64,000 nucleotides of DNA, from positions 13,585 to 77,584 of the forward strand of contig NZ_JBEZFP010000033.1 in assembly GCF_040649515.1 (NCBI RefSeq), written 5' to 3'. This document shows positions 44,510 through 52,984 of this stretch, piece by piece (position 1 is the stretch's first letter; every line of letters begins with the position of its first letter). The translations under genes were made by a program, and so were the position numbers. Source of the DNA: Yinghuangia elevatio. GTDB taxonomy: Bacteria; Actinomycetota; Actinomycetes; Streptomycetales; Streptomycetaceae. Below the pieces are notes generated by a model. The model saw nothing but the letters and a program-made list of their open reading frames with translations, did not search any database and had not been told where the DNA came from.

Positions 44510-44707
44510 GGCGAAGCAGTTCAACCACCGGGAGTGCCGCACACGCGGCGCAGGCGTCGGCCCAAGGCGCCGGTCCTCGGTAGTGGCCCCCGGGGCCCGG
44601 CACATCAGCCGGAACCGACCCGGTGGCTTCGATCGAAGACCGGCCCGGCCGAGCCTGACCCGTCGCGTACACCGCGCACTCCCTTGAAGTGACGAGGAGG
44701 GTGCCCC

Positions 44708-46957
44708 GTGGAGGGTACCGATGTGACCTTCGCCGAAGCCGTCATCGACAACGGCAGCTTCGGCACCCGTACGATCCGCTTCGAGACCGGACGCCTGGCC
44801 CGCCAGGCCGCCGGTTCGGCCGTGGCCTACCTGGACGACGACACCATGGTGCTGTCGGCCACCACCGCCTCGAAGCGTCCGAAGGACCAGCTCGACTTCT
44901 TCCCCCTGACGGTGGACGTCGAGGAGCGCATGTACGCCGCGGGCAAGATCCCCGGCTCGTTCTTCCGCCGTGAGGGCCGCCCGTCCGAGGACGCCGTCCT
45001 CACCTGCCGCCTGATCGACCGCCCGCTGCGCCCGTCCTTCAAGAAGGGCCTGCGCAACGAGATCCAGATCGTCGCGACGATCATGGCGCTCAACCCCGAC
45101 CACCTGTACGACGTCGTCGCGATCAACGCGGCCTCCATGTCGACGCAGCTGGCCGGTCTGCCGTTCTCCGGCCCGATCGGCGGCGTCCGCGTCGCGCTGA
45201 TCGACGGCCAGTGGGTGGCGTTCCCGACGCACTCCGAGCTGGAGCGCGCGGTCTTCGACATGGTCGTCGCGGGCCGCGTCCTGGCCGACGGCGACGTCGC
45301 CATCATGATGGTCGAGGCCGAGGCCACGACCTCCACGATCGAGCTCGTCAAGGGCGGCGCCGGCGCGCCGACCGAGGAGATCGTCGCCGAGGGCCTGGAA
45401 GCGTCCAAGCCCTTCATCAAGGCGCTCTGCGCCGCGCAGCTCCAGGTCGCCGAGAAGGCCGCCAAGGAGACCGCCGAGTACCCGGTGTTCCTGGACTACC
45501 AGGACGACGTGTTCGAGGCCCTGTCGTCCGCCGTCTCCGACGAGCTGTCCGCCGCGCTCACCATCGCCGGCAAGCAGGCCCGCGAGACCGAGCTCGACCG
45601 CGTCAAGGACCTCGCCGCCGAGAAGCTGCTGCCGCAGTTCGAGGGCCGCGAGAAGGAGATCGGCGGCGCATTCCGCGCGCTCACCAAGAAGCTGGTCCGC
45701 CAGCGGGTGCTGCGCGACAAGGTCCGCATCGACGGCCGCGGCCTGACCGACATCCGCACCCTCGCGGCCGAGGTCGAGGTCATCCCGCGCGTGCACGGCT
45801 CGGCGCTCTTCGAGCGCGGCGAGACCCAGATCCTGGGTGTCACCACGCTCAACATGCTCCGCATGGAGCAGATGATCGACACGCTGAACCCCGAGACGCG
45901 CAAGCGCTACATGCACAACTACAACTTCCCGCCGTACTCGGTCGGCGAGACCGGCCGCGTGGGCTCGCCCAAGCGCCGCGAGATCGGCCACGGCGCGCTC
46001 GCCGAGCGCGCGCTGCTGCCGGTGCTGCCGACGCGCGAGGAGTTCCCGTACGCGATCCGCCAGGTGTCCGAGGCGCTCGGCTCCAACGGCTCGACCTCGA
46101 TGGGCTCGGTCTGCGCGTCCACGATGTCGCTGCTCAACGCCGGTGTGCCGCTCAAGGCGCCGGTCGCGGGCATCGCGATGGGCCTCATCTCCGACGACGT
46201 CGACGGCAAGACCGAGTACGTCACGCTGACCGACATCCTCGGTGCCGAGGACGCGTACGGCGACATGGACTTCAAGGTCGCCGGCACCAAGGAGTTCGTC
46301 ACCGCGCTCCAGCTCGACACCAAGCTCGACGGCATCCCGGCCTCGGTGCTGGCCGCCGCGCTGAAGCAGGCCAAGGACGCCCGCCTGCACATCCTCGACG
46401 TGATGAACGAGGCGATCGACGTTCCGGACGAGATGTCCGAGTTCGCGCCGCGCATCATCACCGTCAAGATCCCGGTGGACAAGATCGGCGAGGTCATCGG
46501 CCCGAAGGGCAAGATGATCAACCAGATCCAGGACGACACCGGCGCCGACATCACCATCGAGGACGACGGCACGATCTACATCGGCGCCGTCAACGGCACC
46601 TCGGCCGAGGCCGCGCGGAACGTGATCAACCAGATCGCGAACCCGACGATGCCCGAGGTCGGCGAGCGCTACCTGGGCACGGTCGTCAAGACCACGACCT
46701 TCGGCGCGTTCGTCTCGCTCATGCCCGGCAAGGACGGCCTGCTGCACGTCTCGCAGCTGCGCAAGATGGCCGGCGGCAAGCGCGTCGAGAACGTCGAGGA
46801 CGTCGTCAAGGTCGGCGACAAGGTCCAGGTCGAGATCGCCGAGATCGACCAGCGCGGCAAGCTGTCGCTGGTGCCGGTCGTCGAGGGCGAGGACTCGGCC
46901 GACGACAAGGCCGCGGACGCAGCCGGTGACAAGGCCGGGGACGACTCCGCCAAGTGA
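44708..46957 (+). CDS. pnp: Polyribonucleotide nucleotidyltransferase (PNPase)
   Basis: PNPase degrades RNA 3' to 5' with phosphate and in actinomycetes also adds 3' tails. The 749-aa protein has two RNase PH domains (residues ~10-150 and ~330-560; the second includes SNGSTSMGSVCASTMSLL), a helical linker, a KH domain (IGEVIGPKGKMINQI, ~600) and an S1 domain (GERYLGTVVKTTTFGAFVSL). It ends in a short Asp/Ala/Lys-rich tail. The GTG at 44708 follows GAGGAGGG. Its stop overlaps the next gene start (GTGA). Confidence 0.97.
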   Translation: MEGTDVTFAEAVIDNGSFGTRTIRFETGRLARQAAGSAVAYLDDDTMVLSATTASKRPKDQLDFFPLTVDVEERMYAAGKIPGSFFRREGRPSEDAVLTCRLIDRPLRPSFKKGLRNEIQIVATIMALNPDHLYDVVAINAASMSTQLAGLPFSGPIGGVRVALIDGQWVAFPTHSELERAVFDMVVAGRVLADGDVAIMMVEAEATTSTIELVKGGAGAPTEEIVAEGLEASKPFIKALCAAQLQVAEKAAKETAEYPVFLDYQDDVFEALSSAVSDELSAALTIAGKQARETELDRVKDLAAEKLLPQFEGREKEIGGAFRALTKKLVRQRVLRDKVRIDGRGLTDIRTLAAEVEVIPRVHGSALFERGETQILGVTTLNMLRMEQMIDTLNPETRKRYMHNYNFPPYSVGETGRVGSPKRREIGHGALAERALLPVLPTREEFPYAIRQVSEALGSNGSTSMGSVCASTMSLLNAGVPLKAPVAGIAMGLISDDVDGKTEYVTLTDILGAEDAYGDMDFKVAGTKEFVTALQLDTKLDGIPASVLAAALKQAKDARLHILDVMNEAIDVPDEMSEFAPRIITVKIPVDKIGEVIGPKGKMINQIQDDTGADITIEDDGTIYIGAVNGTSAEAARNVINQIANPTMPEVGERYLGTVVKTTTFGAFVSLMPGKDGLLHVSQLRKMAGGKRVENVEDVVKVGDKVQVEIAEIDQRGKLSLVPVVEGEDSADDKAADAAGDKAGDDSAK

Positions 46958-48312
46958 CCAGGACGGTAGCCAAGAGCCCGGTCGCCGCGTACGCGCAGCG
47001 GCCGGGCTCTACCAAGACCCTGCTCAAGGGCGAGGACGGCGGCATAGTCCGCCGGACCGTCCTGCCCGGCGGGCTGCGCGTGATCACCGAGGCGATGCCG
47101 GGCGTACGCTCGGCCACCTTCGGCATCTGGGTCGGCATCGGCTCGCGCGACGAGACGCCCGCGCTGGCCGGCGCCACGCACTACCTCGAGCACCTGCTCT
47201 TCAAGGGCACCGCCAAGCGCGACGCCCTGGAGATCTCGGCGGCGCTCGACGCGGTCGGCGGCGAGATGAACGCGTTCACCTCGAAGGAGTACACGTGCTA
47301 CTACGCACGTGTCCTCGACACCGACCTGCCGCTGGCCATCGACGTGGTCTCCGACATGGTGACCTCGTCGCTGATCCGCGCCGAGGACGTCGACAGCGAG
47401 CGCGGCGTCATCCTCGAAGAGATCGCCATGAACGAGGACGACCCGGGCGACCTGGTGCACGAGCTGTTCTCCGAGGCCCTGCTCGGCGACGCCCCGCTCG
47501 GGCGCCCGGTCCTGGGCACCGTCGACTCGATCAACTCCCTGACCCGGCCCCAGATCGCGGGCTACTACCGGCGGCGCTACCGGCCGCCGAACATGGTGGT
47601 CACCGCGGCCGGCAACGTCGACCACGGCAAGGTCGTGCGGCTGGTCAAGAAGGCGTTCGCCGACGTCGTGGCCGACGCCGACGCGATGCCCGCGGCGCCG
47701 CGGGGCGGCGAGCGGACCATCCGCGGCGGGGGCACCGTACGCATCCTCGAGCGCCCGACCGAGCAGGCCCACCTCGTCCTGGGCATGCCCGGCGTCTCGC
47801 GCTCCGACGACCGGCGCTTCGCGCTGGCGGTGCTCAACGCGGCGCTCGGCGGCGGGATGAGCTCGCGGCTGTTCCAGGAGGTCCGGGAGAAGCGCGGCCT
47901 GGCGTACTCCGTGTACTCCTACACCGCCGCGTACGCCGACCTGGGCATGTTCGGCATCTACGCGGGCTGCCTCCCCGGCAAGGTCCACGAAGTGCTGCGC
48001 ATCTGCCGCGAGGAACTCGCCAAGGTCGCCGCGGACGGCATCACCGACGAGGAACTGCAGCGCGCCATCGGCCAGTTGCACGGCTCGCTCGTCCTCGGCC
48101 TGGAGGACTCCGGGTCGCGCATGAGCCGCATCGGCAAGAGCGAACTGGTCTACGGCGACCACCTCTCGGTCGACGAGCAGCTCGCGATCATCGGTGCGGT
48201 CACCGCGGAGCAGGTCCGGGAGGTGGCGCGGGACATCCTCGGGGCACGTCCTACGCTGGCCCTGGTCGGCCCCTTCCCCGACCCCGGCGCGTTCGCCGGG
48301 GCGGTGGCCTGA
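46954..48312 (+). CDS. M16-family zinc peptidase
   Basis: The 452-aa protein is a pitrilysin/processing-peptidase homologue with the inverted zinc motif H76-Y-L-E79-H80, a downstream Glu in RGVILEEIAMNEDDP, and the C-terminal half with GGGMSSRLFQEVREKRGLAYSVYSY, the R/Y motif of the M16 C domain. Members degrade peptides; a homologue sits after pnp in most streptomycetes. GTG 46954 overlaps the pnp stop, so translation is coupled. No signal peptide is present, so it is cytoplasmic. Confidence 0.94.
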   Translation: MTRTVAKSPVAAYAQRPGSTKTLLKGEDGGIVRRTVLPGGLRVITEAMPGVRSATFGIWVGIGSRDETPALAGATHYLEHLLFKGTAKRDALEISAALDAVGGEMNAFTSKEYTCYYARVLDTDLPLAIDVVSDMVTSSLIRAEDVDSERGVILEEIAMNEDDPGDLVHELFSEALLGDAPLGRPVLGTVDSINSLTRPQIAGYYRRRYRPPNMVVTAAGNVDHGKVVRLVKKAFADVVADADAMPAAPRGGERTIRGGGTVRILERPTEQAHLVLGMPGVSRSDDRRFALAVLNAALGGGMSSRLFQEVREKRGLAYSVYSYTAAYADLGMFGIYAGCLPGKVHEVLRICREELAKVAADGITDEELQRAIGQLHGSLVLGLEDSGSRMSRIGKSELVYGDHLSVDEQLAIIGAVTAEQVREVARDILGARPTLALVGPFPDPGAFAGAVA

Positions 48313-48370
48313 CCTCTCGGCGACGCCCGACCGGCGGGCGCACCGGACAGCGAAGACAGGAGCAAGAGAC

Positions 48371-49132
48371 ATGACCGCGCTGCGGGTCGCCGTGACCGGC
48401 GCCAAGGGCCGCATGGGCGCCGAGGCGTGCCGTGCCGTCGAGGCGGCCGAGGGGCTGGAGCTGGTGGCGCGCGTCGACCAGGACGACGCCCTCGAGACGC
48501 TCACCGAGGCCGGCACCGAGGTCGTCGTCGACTTCACCCATCCGGGCGTCGTCATGGGCAACCTGGAATTCTGCGTGCGCAACGGCATCCACGCCGTCGT
48601 CGGCACCAGCGGCTTCACCCCGGACCGTCTCGACACCATCCGCGGGTGGCTCGCCGACGCGCCGTCGGTCGGCGTGCTGATCGCCCCCAACTTCGGCATC
48701 GGTGCGGTCCTGATGATGCAGTTCGCGGCGAAGGCGGCGCGCTACTACGAGTCGGTCGAGATCGTCGAGCTGCACCACCCGAACAAGGTGGACGCGCCGA
48801 GCGGCACGGCGCGGCGTACCGCCGAGATGATCGCCGAGGCCCGCTCCGCCGCCGACCTCCCCGCCGTGCCGGACGCCACGACCGACGACCCCGACGGCGC
48901 CCGCGGCGCCCGGGTCGACGGCATCCCGGTGCACGCGGTCCGGCTGCGCGGCCTGGTCGCCCACCAGGAGGTCCTGCTCGGCGACGCCGGCGAGATGCTC
49001 ACCATCCGCCACGACTCGTTCGACCGCACCTCCTTCATGCCCGGCGTGGTCCTCGGCGTGCGACGCGTGGGCGGCGCCCCGGGCCTCACGCTCGGGCTCG
49101 AACACTTCCTCGACCTGGACCCGCGGACGTGA
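48371..49132 (+). CDS. dapB: 4-hydroxy-tetrahydrodipicolinate reductase
   Basis: DapB reduces the DapA product with NAD(P)H on the way to diaminopimelate and lysine. The 253-aa enzyme has the cofactor motif VAVTGAKGRMG, VVDFTHPGVV and VGTSGFTPDRL, and the catalytic region ELHHPNKVDAPSGTA. The ATG at 48371 is preceded by AGGAG. dapA, the preceding pathway step, lies 3.9 kb downstream, separated by an accessory patch. Confidence 0.96.
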   Translation: MTALRVAVTGAKGRMGAEACRAVEAAEGLELVARVDQDDALETLTEAGTEVVVDFTHPGVVMGNLEFCVRNGIHAVVGTSGFTPDRLDTIRGWLADAPSVGVLIAPNFGIGAVLMMQFAAKAARYYESVEIVELHHPNKVDAPSGTARRTAEMIAEARSAADLPAVPDATTDDPDGARGARVDGIPVHAVRLRGLVAHQEVLLGDAGEMLTIRHDSFDRTSFMPGVVLGVRRVGGAPGLTLGLEHFLDLDPRT

Positions 49133-49145
49133 GGACAACCCGCCC

Positions 49146-49592
49146 GTGAAGCAACGCGTCACAGCCCTCGTCCTGATCGGCGTCCTCGTCTTCTACGTGC
49201 TGCTCGTCGGCAGCCGCGGCGTCCTCGCGATCAAGGACGGCCGGCTCACCATGATGGCGCTCGGCGTCGGGGTGCTGATCATCCCGGTCATCGGAGTCTG
49301 GTACATCTGGCGCGAGCTGCGCTTCGGATTCACCATGCAGCAGCTGGCGCGGGAGCTGGAGGCGGAGGGAGAGCTGCCGGCCGACGAGCTGGAGCGTACC
49401 CCGGGAGGCCGCATCGACCGCGCCAGCGCGGACGAGATCTTCGCCAAGCGGAAGGCGGAGACGGAGGCGGACCCGGAGAACTGGCGTACGTGGTACCGGC
49501 TTGCCGTCGCGTACTCCGACGCACGCGACAACGCGCGCGGGCGCAAGGCCATGCTCAAGGCCATCAAGCTGCACCGGGCCGAACGGGCCTGA
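49146..49592 (+). CDS. Small membrane protein with TPR-like C-terminal region
   Basis: The 148-aa protein has two transmembrane helices (about residues 5-25 and 34-54). A cytoplasmic helical part follows, containing ADPENWRTWYRLAVAYSDARDNARGRKAMLKAIKLH, a single tetratricopeptide-like repeat. The GTG at 49146 lies 13 bp after dapB, so they share a transcript. Similar genes follow dapB in streptomycetes. No function is known. Confidence 0.78.
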   Translation: MKQRVTALVLIGVLVFYVLLVGSRGVLAIKDGRLTMMALGVGVLIIPVIGVWYIWRELRFGFTMQQLARELEAEGELPADELERTPGGRIDRASADEIFAKRKAETEADPENWRTWYRLAVAYSDARDNARGRKAMLKAIKLHRAERA

Positions 49593-49679
49593 CCACCCGA
49601 GGGCGCGGCCACCGGCGGCACCGCCGCTGCGTCGCACTTGCGCCGCGAGCGCGTCGGTTGCCGTGCGTACGTGTCGGCC

Positions 49680-50480
49680 TCAGCCGGCCGCGAACCGGCC
49701 CGCCTGCCCGTCCGGCGACGCGGTCGGGGCCGCGGTCGGAGCGGCGGCCGCCACGGAGCCCGGCTCCGCACGCCCGGGGCGCCGGACCGCGACCCACGCC
49801 TCGTCCTCCGGCACGCACCCCGTGCTCATGATCGACGCGAGCGTCTCCTCCGACACCGGCGCCGAGAAGATGCCCACGACCGCGTCCACCAGATCCGCGA
49901 CGAACACCAGCGGCGGCAGCACATCCTCGGGCATGCCCCCGTGCACCCGCTGCTCCCGGTCGGCCGTGGCGTGCACCGCCAGGCTGCCGCCCAACTGGAG
50001 CCTGCTCCGCCGTACCAGCGACGGCAGGTGCACGAGCGCGGCACCGATCATCCGGCCGATCCGCGTCGAGCTCCCCTCCACGCCCATCGCGGGAAGCGCG
50101 TACACCGACGCCCCCGCGTGCTGGTGCACACGGGCCAGGAACCGCACATAAAAGCTGCCGCCCCCGTCGATCTGCTCGGCCAGCGGACGCACCATCGCCT
50201 CGGTCAGCGCCCGCAGATCCGCCGTGCGCCCGTCGCGCACCAGGATGTCCACCATCTCCTCGCGGCGCCGGTTGATCGTCGCCAACCGGAACGCGAAGAT
50301 CGCCCGAATCAGGTCGTCCTTCGTGCCGAAGTGGTACTGCGCCGCCGAATTGTTGCGCTGCCCGGCCGCCACACTGATCTGGCGCAGCGACACCGCGTCG
50401 ATCCCGTGAACGGCGAAAAGGCGTTCGGCGGTCAGGAGCAGGCGCTCCCGCGTCAGGGCGCGATTCGAGGTCGGCGTCAC
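49680..50480 (-). CDS. TetR-family transcriptional regulator
   Basis: The 266-aa regulator has an N-terminal helix-turn-helix (RERLLLTAERLFAVHGIDAVSLRQISVAAGQRNNSAAQYHFGTKDDLIRAI) and a long ligand-binding domain with a GGGSFYVRFLARVHQHAG segment. It ends in an Ala/Pro-rich tail. A 16-bp palindrome lies 11 bp before the GTG start, between probable -35 and -10 boxes, so it likely represses itself. No Shine-Dalgarno sequence precedes the GTG and the predicted transcript starts at it, suggesting a leaderless mRNA. The controlled target may be the upstream GNAT or a distant gene. Confidence 0.9.
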   Translation of the reverse strand: MTPTSNRALTRERLLLTAERLFAVHGIDAVSLRQISVAAGQRNNSAAQYHFGTKDDLIRAIFAFRLATINRRREEMVDILVRDGRTADLRALTEAMVRPLAEQIDGGGSFYVRFLARVHQHAGASVYALPAMGVEGSSTRIGRMIGAALVHLPSLVRRSRLQLGGSLAVHATADREQRVHGGMPEDVLPPLVFVADLVDAVVGIFSAPVSEETLASIMSTGCVPEDEAWVAVRRPGRAEPGSVAAAAPTAAPTASPDGQAGRFAAG

Positions 50481-50486
50481 GCGCCA

Positions 50487-50515
50487 ACGTTAAGACGCAT
50501 GTCTTACTACTTCAA
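50487..50515 (-). promoter_or_regulatory. Promoter of the tetR gene
   Basis: On the minus strand TTGAAG (50515-50510) and TAACGT (50492-50487) are exactly 17 bp apart. Only six bases separate the -10 box from the GTG start at 50480, so transcription should begin at or next to the start codon. The palindromic operator fills the spacer. Confidence 0.6.
50491..50506. promoter_or_regulatory. Palindromic TetR operator
   Basis: TAAGAC at 50491-50496 and GTCTTA at 50501-50506 form a perfect inverted repeat with a 4-base centre (GCAT). It lies in the spacer of the candidate tetR promoter, where bound repressor would block RNA polymerase. Confidence 0.75.
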
Positions 50516-50555
50516 TGCGTGATCGCCGCGACTTTCCCCACTGTTGGCACGCGCG

Positions 50556-51104
50556 TCAGCTGTCGCCCACCTCGGCCAACGACGTGTGCAACCGCCACTG
50601 CCGAACCCGCTGCGCGCCGCTCTCGTCCAACTCCAACTCACGGTGCGCTCCGTCCGCGGCCCAGCCCGCGGCCTCGAGAAACTCCCGCAGCGGGACGTCC
50701 GGTTCCAGCACCCACATCACGAGCGTCCCGGCGCCGCCGCCCCGCGCGTACTCCACTGCCGCGGTCAACAGCCGCGACCCGTGCCCGTGCCGCTGCTCGC
50801 CCGGAGCCACCACCAGAATGCTCAACTCGGCGGCCGTCTCGTCCAGATCCGGATCCTGCGCGGGCACCACCGCGGCAAACCCCACCGGCTCCGGCCCGGC
50901 GCACGCCACCAACACCGTGTGCCGCCGCGACGGCGGATGCGCGGCGGCATGCCCCCACCCCGCCCCCAACACCGCCGCGTCGAACGGCTCCAGCGCGACC
51001 TCGGGCAACACCCCGTCGTACGCCGCCCGCCACGCCGTCGACTGGACGACCCCCAGCGCGGGTCCGTCCGCACCCCGCGCGGTTCGCACACTTACGTCCG
51101 CCAT
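50556..51104 (-). CDS. GNAT-family N-acetyltransferase
   Basis: This 182-aa protein has the GNAT core: VSVRTARGADGPALGVVQSTAWRAAY at the start, AAELSILVVAPGEQRHGHGSRLLTAAVEYA with the acetyl-CoA loop, and VPLREFLEAAGWAADGAHREL. ATG 51104 follows GAAGGAG on the minus strand. It lies upstream of tetR on the same strand, but the tetR promoter and operator lie between them. The acceptor is unknown. Confidence 0.88.
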   Translation of the reverse strand: MADVSVRTARGADGPALGVVQSTAWRAAYDGVLPEVALEPFDAAVLGAGWGHAAAHPPSRRHTVLVACAGPEPVGFAAVVPAQDPDLDETAAELSILVVAPGEQRHGHGSRLLTAAVEYARGGGAGTLVMWVLEPDVPLREFLEAAGWAADGAHRELELDESGAQRVRQWRLHTSLAEVGDS

Positions 51105-51270
51105 GCCGACTCCTTCACCACAAAGTACGCCCTGCGGATTGTGCCGCGAATCCCCGCTCCACGTCTGCCGATCGAACGCAACACCCCGACACGCCCCAGG
51201 GGGAGGCGGCGACCCCACCACCCGTGCCACGCTGTCCCCGACGCATCCCGCCAGGCGAGAGGAACGCACG

Positions 51271-51879
51271 ATGGGGGCCCGGACGTGGCGCACAACCACC
51301 ACTTGCGCGGCACTACTGCTCACCGCCACCGGATGCATGGTCGGCCCCACGATCAAAGACACCCCAAAAAAACCCGCAGCGGCCACAAGTGACCTCCCGA
51401 CAAACGGAGTCCCGGCGCCGGGAGGTCAGCCTCAACCTGGGGGCCAGCCGCCCACCGGCCCGGCGGGGGCCCAGCCCACCGCCGTTCCCAGCGCCACGCC
51501 CAAGCCGACGCTGAAAATCGGTGCCGACACGCCTTGGCGCTTCCGCGATGGCACCCAGGTATGGATTCGGCACGTACGTCTTGACGCCACTGCCACGGGG
51601 TCCGCAAACCTTGTGGTCGAACTGCGCATCATCAACGGCAGCGATCCCGGGCTGAAGCCGTTCAGCATCAGGATCGAACTCAACGCCTGCCCAGAGTCTC
51701 CTGGTGGACGCTGCACGCCGGGACCGCGATTGGTCGGTGACAGCACGCCTATGTCCGTGGGGCAGGACATCGCGTCGCCACGGTACTTCGTGCCGTCCTC
51801 GCCCACGCTTCCAAGCGCTGTCACAGGCGCCATCATCTACAACTCCGAACGCGTGGAGTTCGAGGGCCAATCGTCTTGA
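51271..51879 (+). CDS. Putative lipoprotein of unknown function
   Basis: The 202-aa protein has a typical lipoprotein signal: a short basic start, a hydrophobic core, and LTATGC with Cys at about residue 22. A Pro/Gly/Thr/Gln-rich linker (residues ~30-80) leads to a beta-rich domain with WRFRDGTQVWIRHVRLDATATGSANLVVELRI, a pattern seen in immunoglobulin-like or DUF4352-like extracellular domains, and two cysteines (NACPE and GRCTPG). The ATG at 51271 follows GAGAGGA. Codon use is less GC-biased than in neighbours, suggesting recent acquisition. Confidence 0.78.
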   Translation: MGARTWRTTTTCAALLLTATGCMVGPTIKDTPKKPAAATSDLPTNGVPAPGGQPQPGGQPPTGPAGAQPTAVPSATPKPTLKIGADTPWRFRDGTQVWIRHVRLDATATGSANLVVELRIINGSDPGLKPFSIRIELNACPESPGGRCTPGPRLVGDSTPMSVGQDIASPRYFVPSSPTLPSAVTGAIIYNSERVEFEGQSS

Positions 51880-51896
51880 CCGCCTGAGCCGCTGAG

Positions 51897-52070
51897 TCAG
51901 CTCGACAACGCAGGCCCCGCCACGATTACTGCGGCTATGACCACCGCACATGCCACCACCACCGTCACAACCGCTATGACGGTGTCTCGCCGCCGTCGGC
52001 CGCTGTGCTCGTGGAGGTCCACCGGTTCGCCGTGGCGGGGTCTGTCGTCGCTGGATTGCGTGTTGGGCAT
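51897..52070 (-). CDS. Very small single-pass membrane protein
   Basis: A 57-aa frame starts at ATG 52070 with GGAG six bases upstream and codes for a charged, Asp/His/Arg-rich head of ~32 residues. A hydrophobic helix of ~22 residues follows (VIAVVTVVVACAVVIAAVIVAGPAL). It converges with the lipoprotein gene, with 17 bp between stops. No family is recognised. The clear signal/helix split and Shine-Dalgarno sequence favour a real gene; a longer upstream extension looks non-coding. Confidence 0.5.
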   Translation of the reverse strand: MPNTQSSDDRPRHGEPVDLHEHSGRRRRDTVIAVVTVVVACAVVIAAVIVAGPALSS

Positions 52071-52984
52071 GACGAGCTCCGAGGTTGCGCCAAATGGGGG
52101 CAAACGTCCATCCCCTAAACGCCCAAATGGGTCGTCGCAGTTGCCCCGTTCCCGGCAAATCGGCGGCGAGACGTACGCCTGACCCCACGACGTCATCCCC
52201 GCGGCTGACGCACAGCCGCCGCGGTACGGCGCGAGTCGCACCGACACCCGCGCTTGCGGACAGTCGCAACCGGGTGTCGACCCGCCGGCTCGGCGGCGCG
52301 CCCGAAAGTGCAGGATCGCGGGCGAATCCGCCCCCACACCCCACCGGCAGGCGTACCGTGCCTAGCAGGACGCGGCGGCAGCACATGGCGCGCGGCGTTT
52401 GATCGGCGCGCGTGTTGGCGCGTCGCCCCCTGGACCATCGGTCGCGCCCGGCGATTCACCGAAGGTTTTCGGACGGTCGGGCCAGGGTGAACGCGCATCG
52501 TCGGGCCTGCGGCGGCCAGGGGGCCGGGCGCCGCGCAGGTTAACCCGGATTCGGATGCCGCGCGTACTCAAATCGGCACAAAGGGTGACGTACAACTTTT
52601 TTCGCGTCATTACCCGGCATTTTTCCCGCATGTGCCTGATACTGAAGAAGACCTCGGCGCTGCTTGAACCCCCGAGCAGGCAGCGCCGGGGTCCCTTGCT
52701 GTCCGGGGCGGACGACCAGCAGCCGACGAGCGCACGAGCGGCGGATGGCCGGAATCCAATCCCGACTTGGGAGCGACTTCCGCGAGACCCCGGCCTAGCC
52801 GACGACACGCCCCAAACTCCGGTGCCACAACCATCACGCGGCTCCACAGCCACGCCTGCACCGGCTTCGTGGCCGCGTCGTCGCAACTTCCGCAGCCTTG
52901 GCGGAGTCCGAAAGGCGCGCTGGTGAGGACCGGAATGTGGGCCGATACAGCCGTGTTGGTACCTGGCCCGGTACCGTTTGGGGC
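52071..52984. other. 914-bp region without a convincing gene, upstream of dapA
   Basis: Several open frames cross this region but none shows actinomycete third-position GC bias, a ribosome-binding site or a recognisable motif. Composition varies: the segment 52580-52650 is locally AT-rich (a run of six T) and is followed by the long hairpin at 52651-52692. GGTACC occurs twice close to dapA (52958-52963 and 52970-52975). The dapA promoter must lie at the right end. A small RNA or a decayed gene are both possible. Confidence 0.5.
52651..52692 (+). terminator. Isolated long-stem hairpin, about 290 bp upstream of dapA
   Basis: Arms 52651-52663 and 52680-52692 form 13 pairs (one G-U) around a 16-base loop. 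No gene ends just before it. It may terminate a short untranslated transcript starting in the AT-rich segment to its left, or belong to a long dapA leader. Confidence 0.5.

Larger units (their letters stand above)
44407..44707 (+). promoter_or_regulatory. rpsO-pnp intergenic region with two hairpins
   Basis: This 301-bp stretch has no gene. Its first part is the rpsO hairpin (44417-44445). A second hairpin at 44483-44509 lies about 200 bp before pnp. TAGGCT at 44469-44474 could be a -10 box for a pnp-specific promoter, but no -35 box is clear. In Streptomyces and E. coli this region is processed by RNase III and controls PNPase, which these stems fit. Confidence 0.55.

Noticed and set aside
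52399..52926. Plus-strand open frame of 175 codons upstream of dapA
   Set aside because: Weak third-position GC, no ribosome-binding site, no motif, and it spans a strong hairpin.
52958..52975. Two GGTACC sites just before dapA as an operator
   Set aside because: Each is a 6-bp palindrome that occurs by chance in GC-rich DNA; no wider symmetry and no promoter geometry around them.
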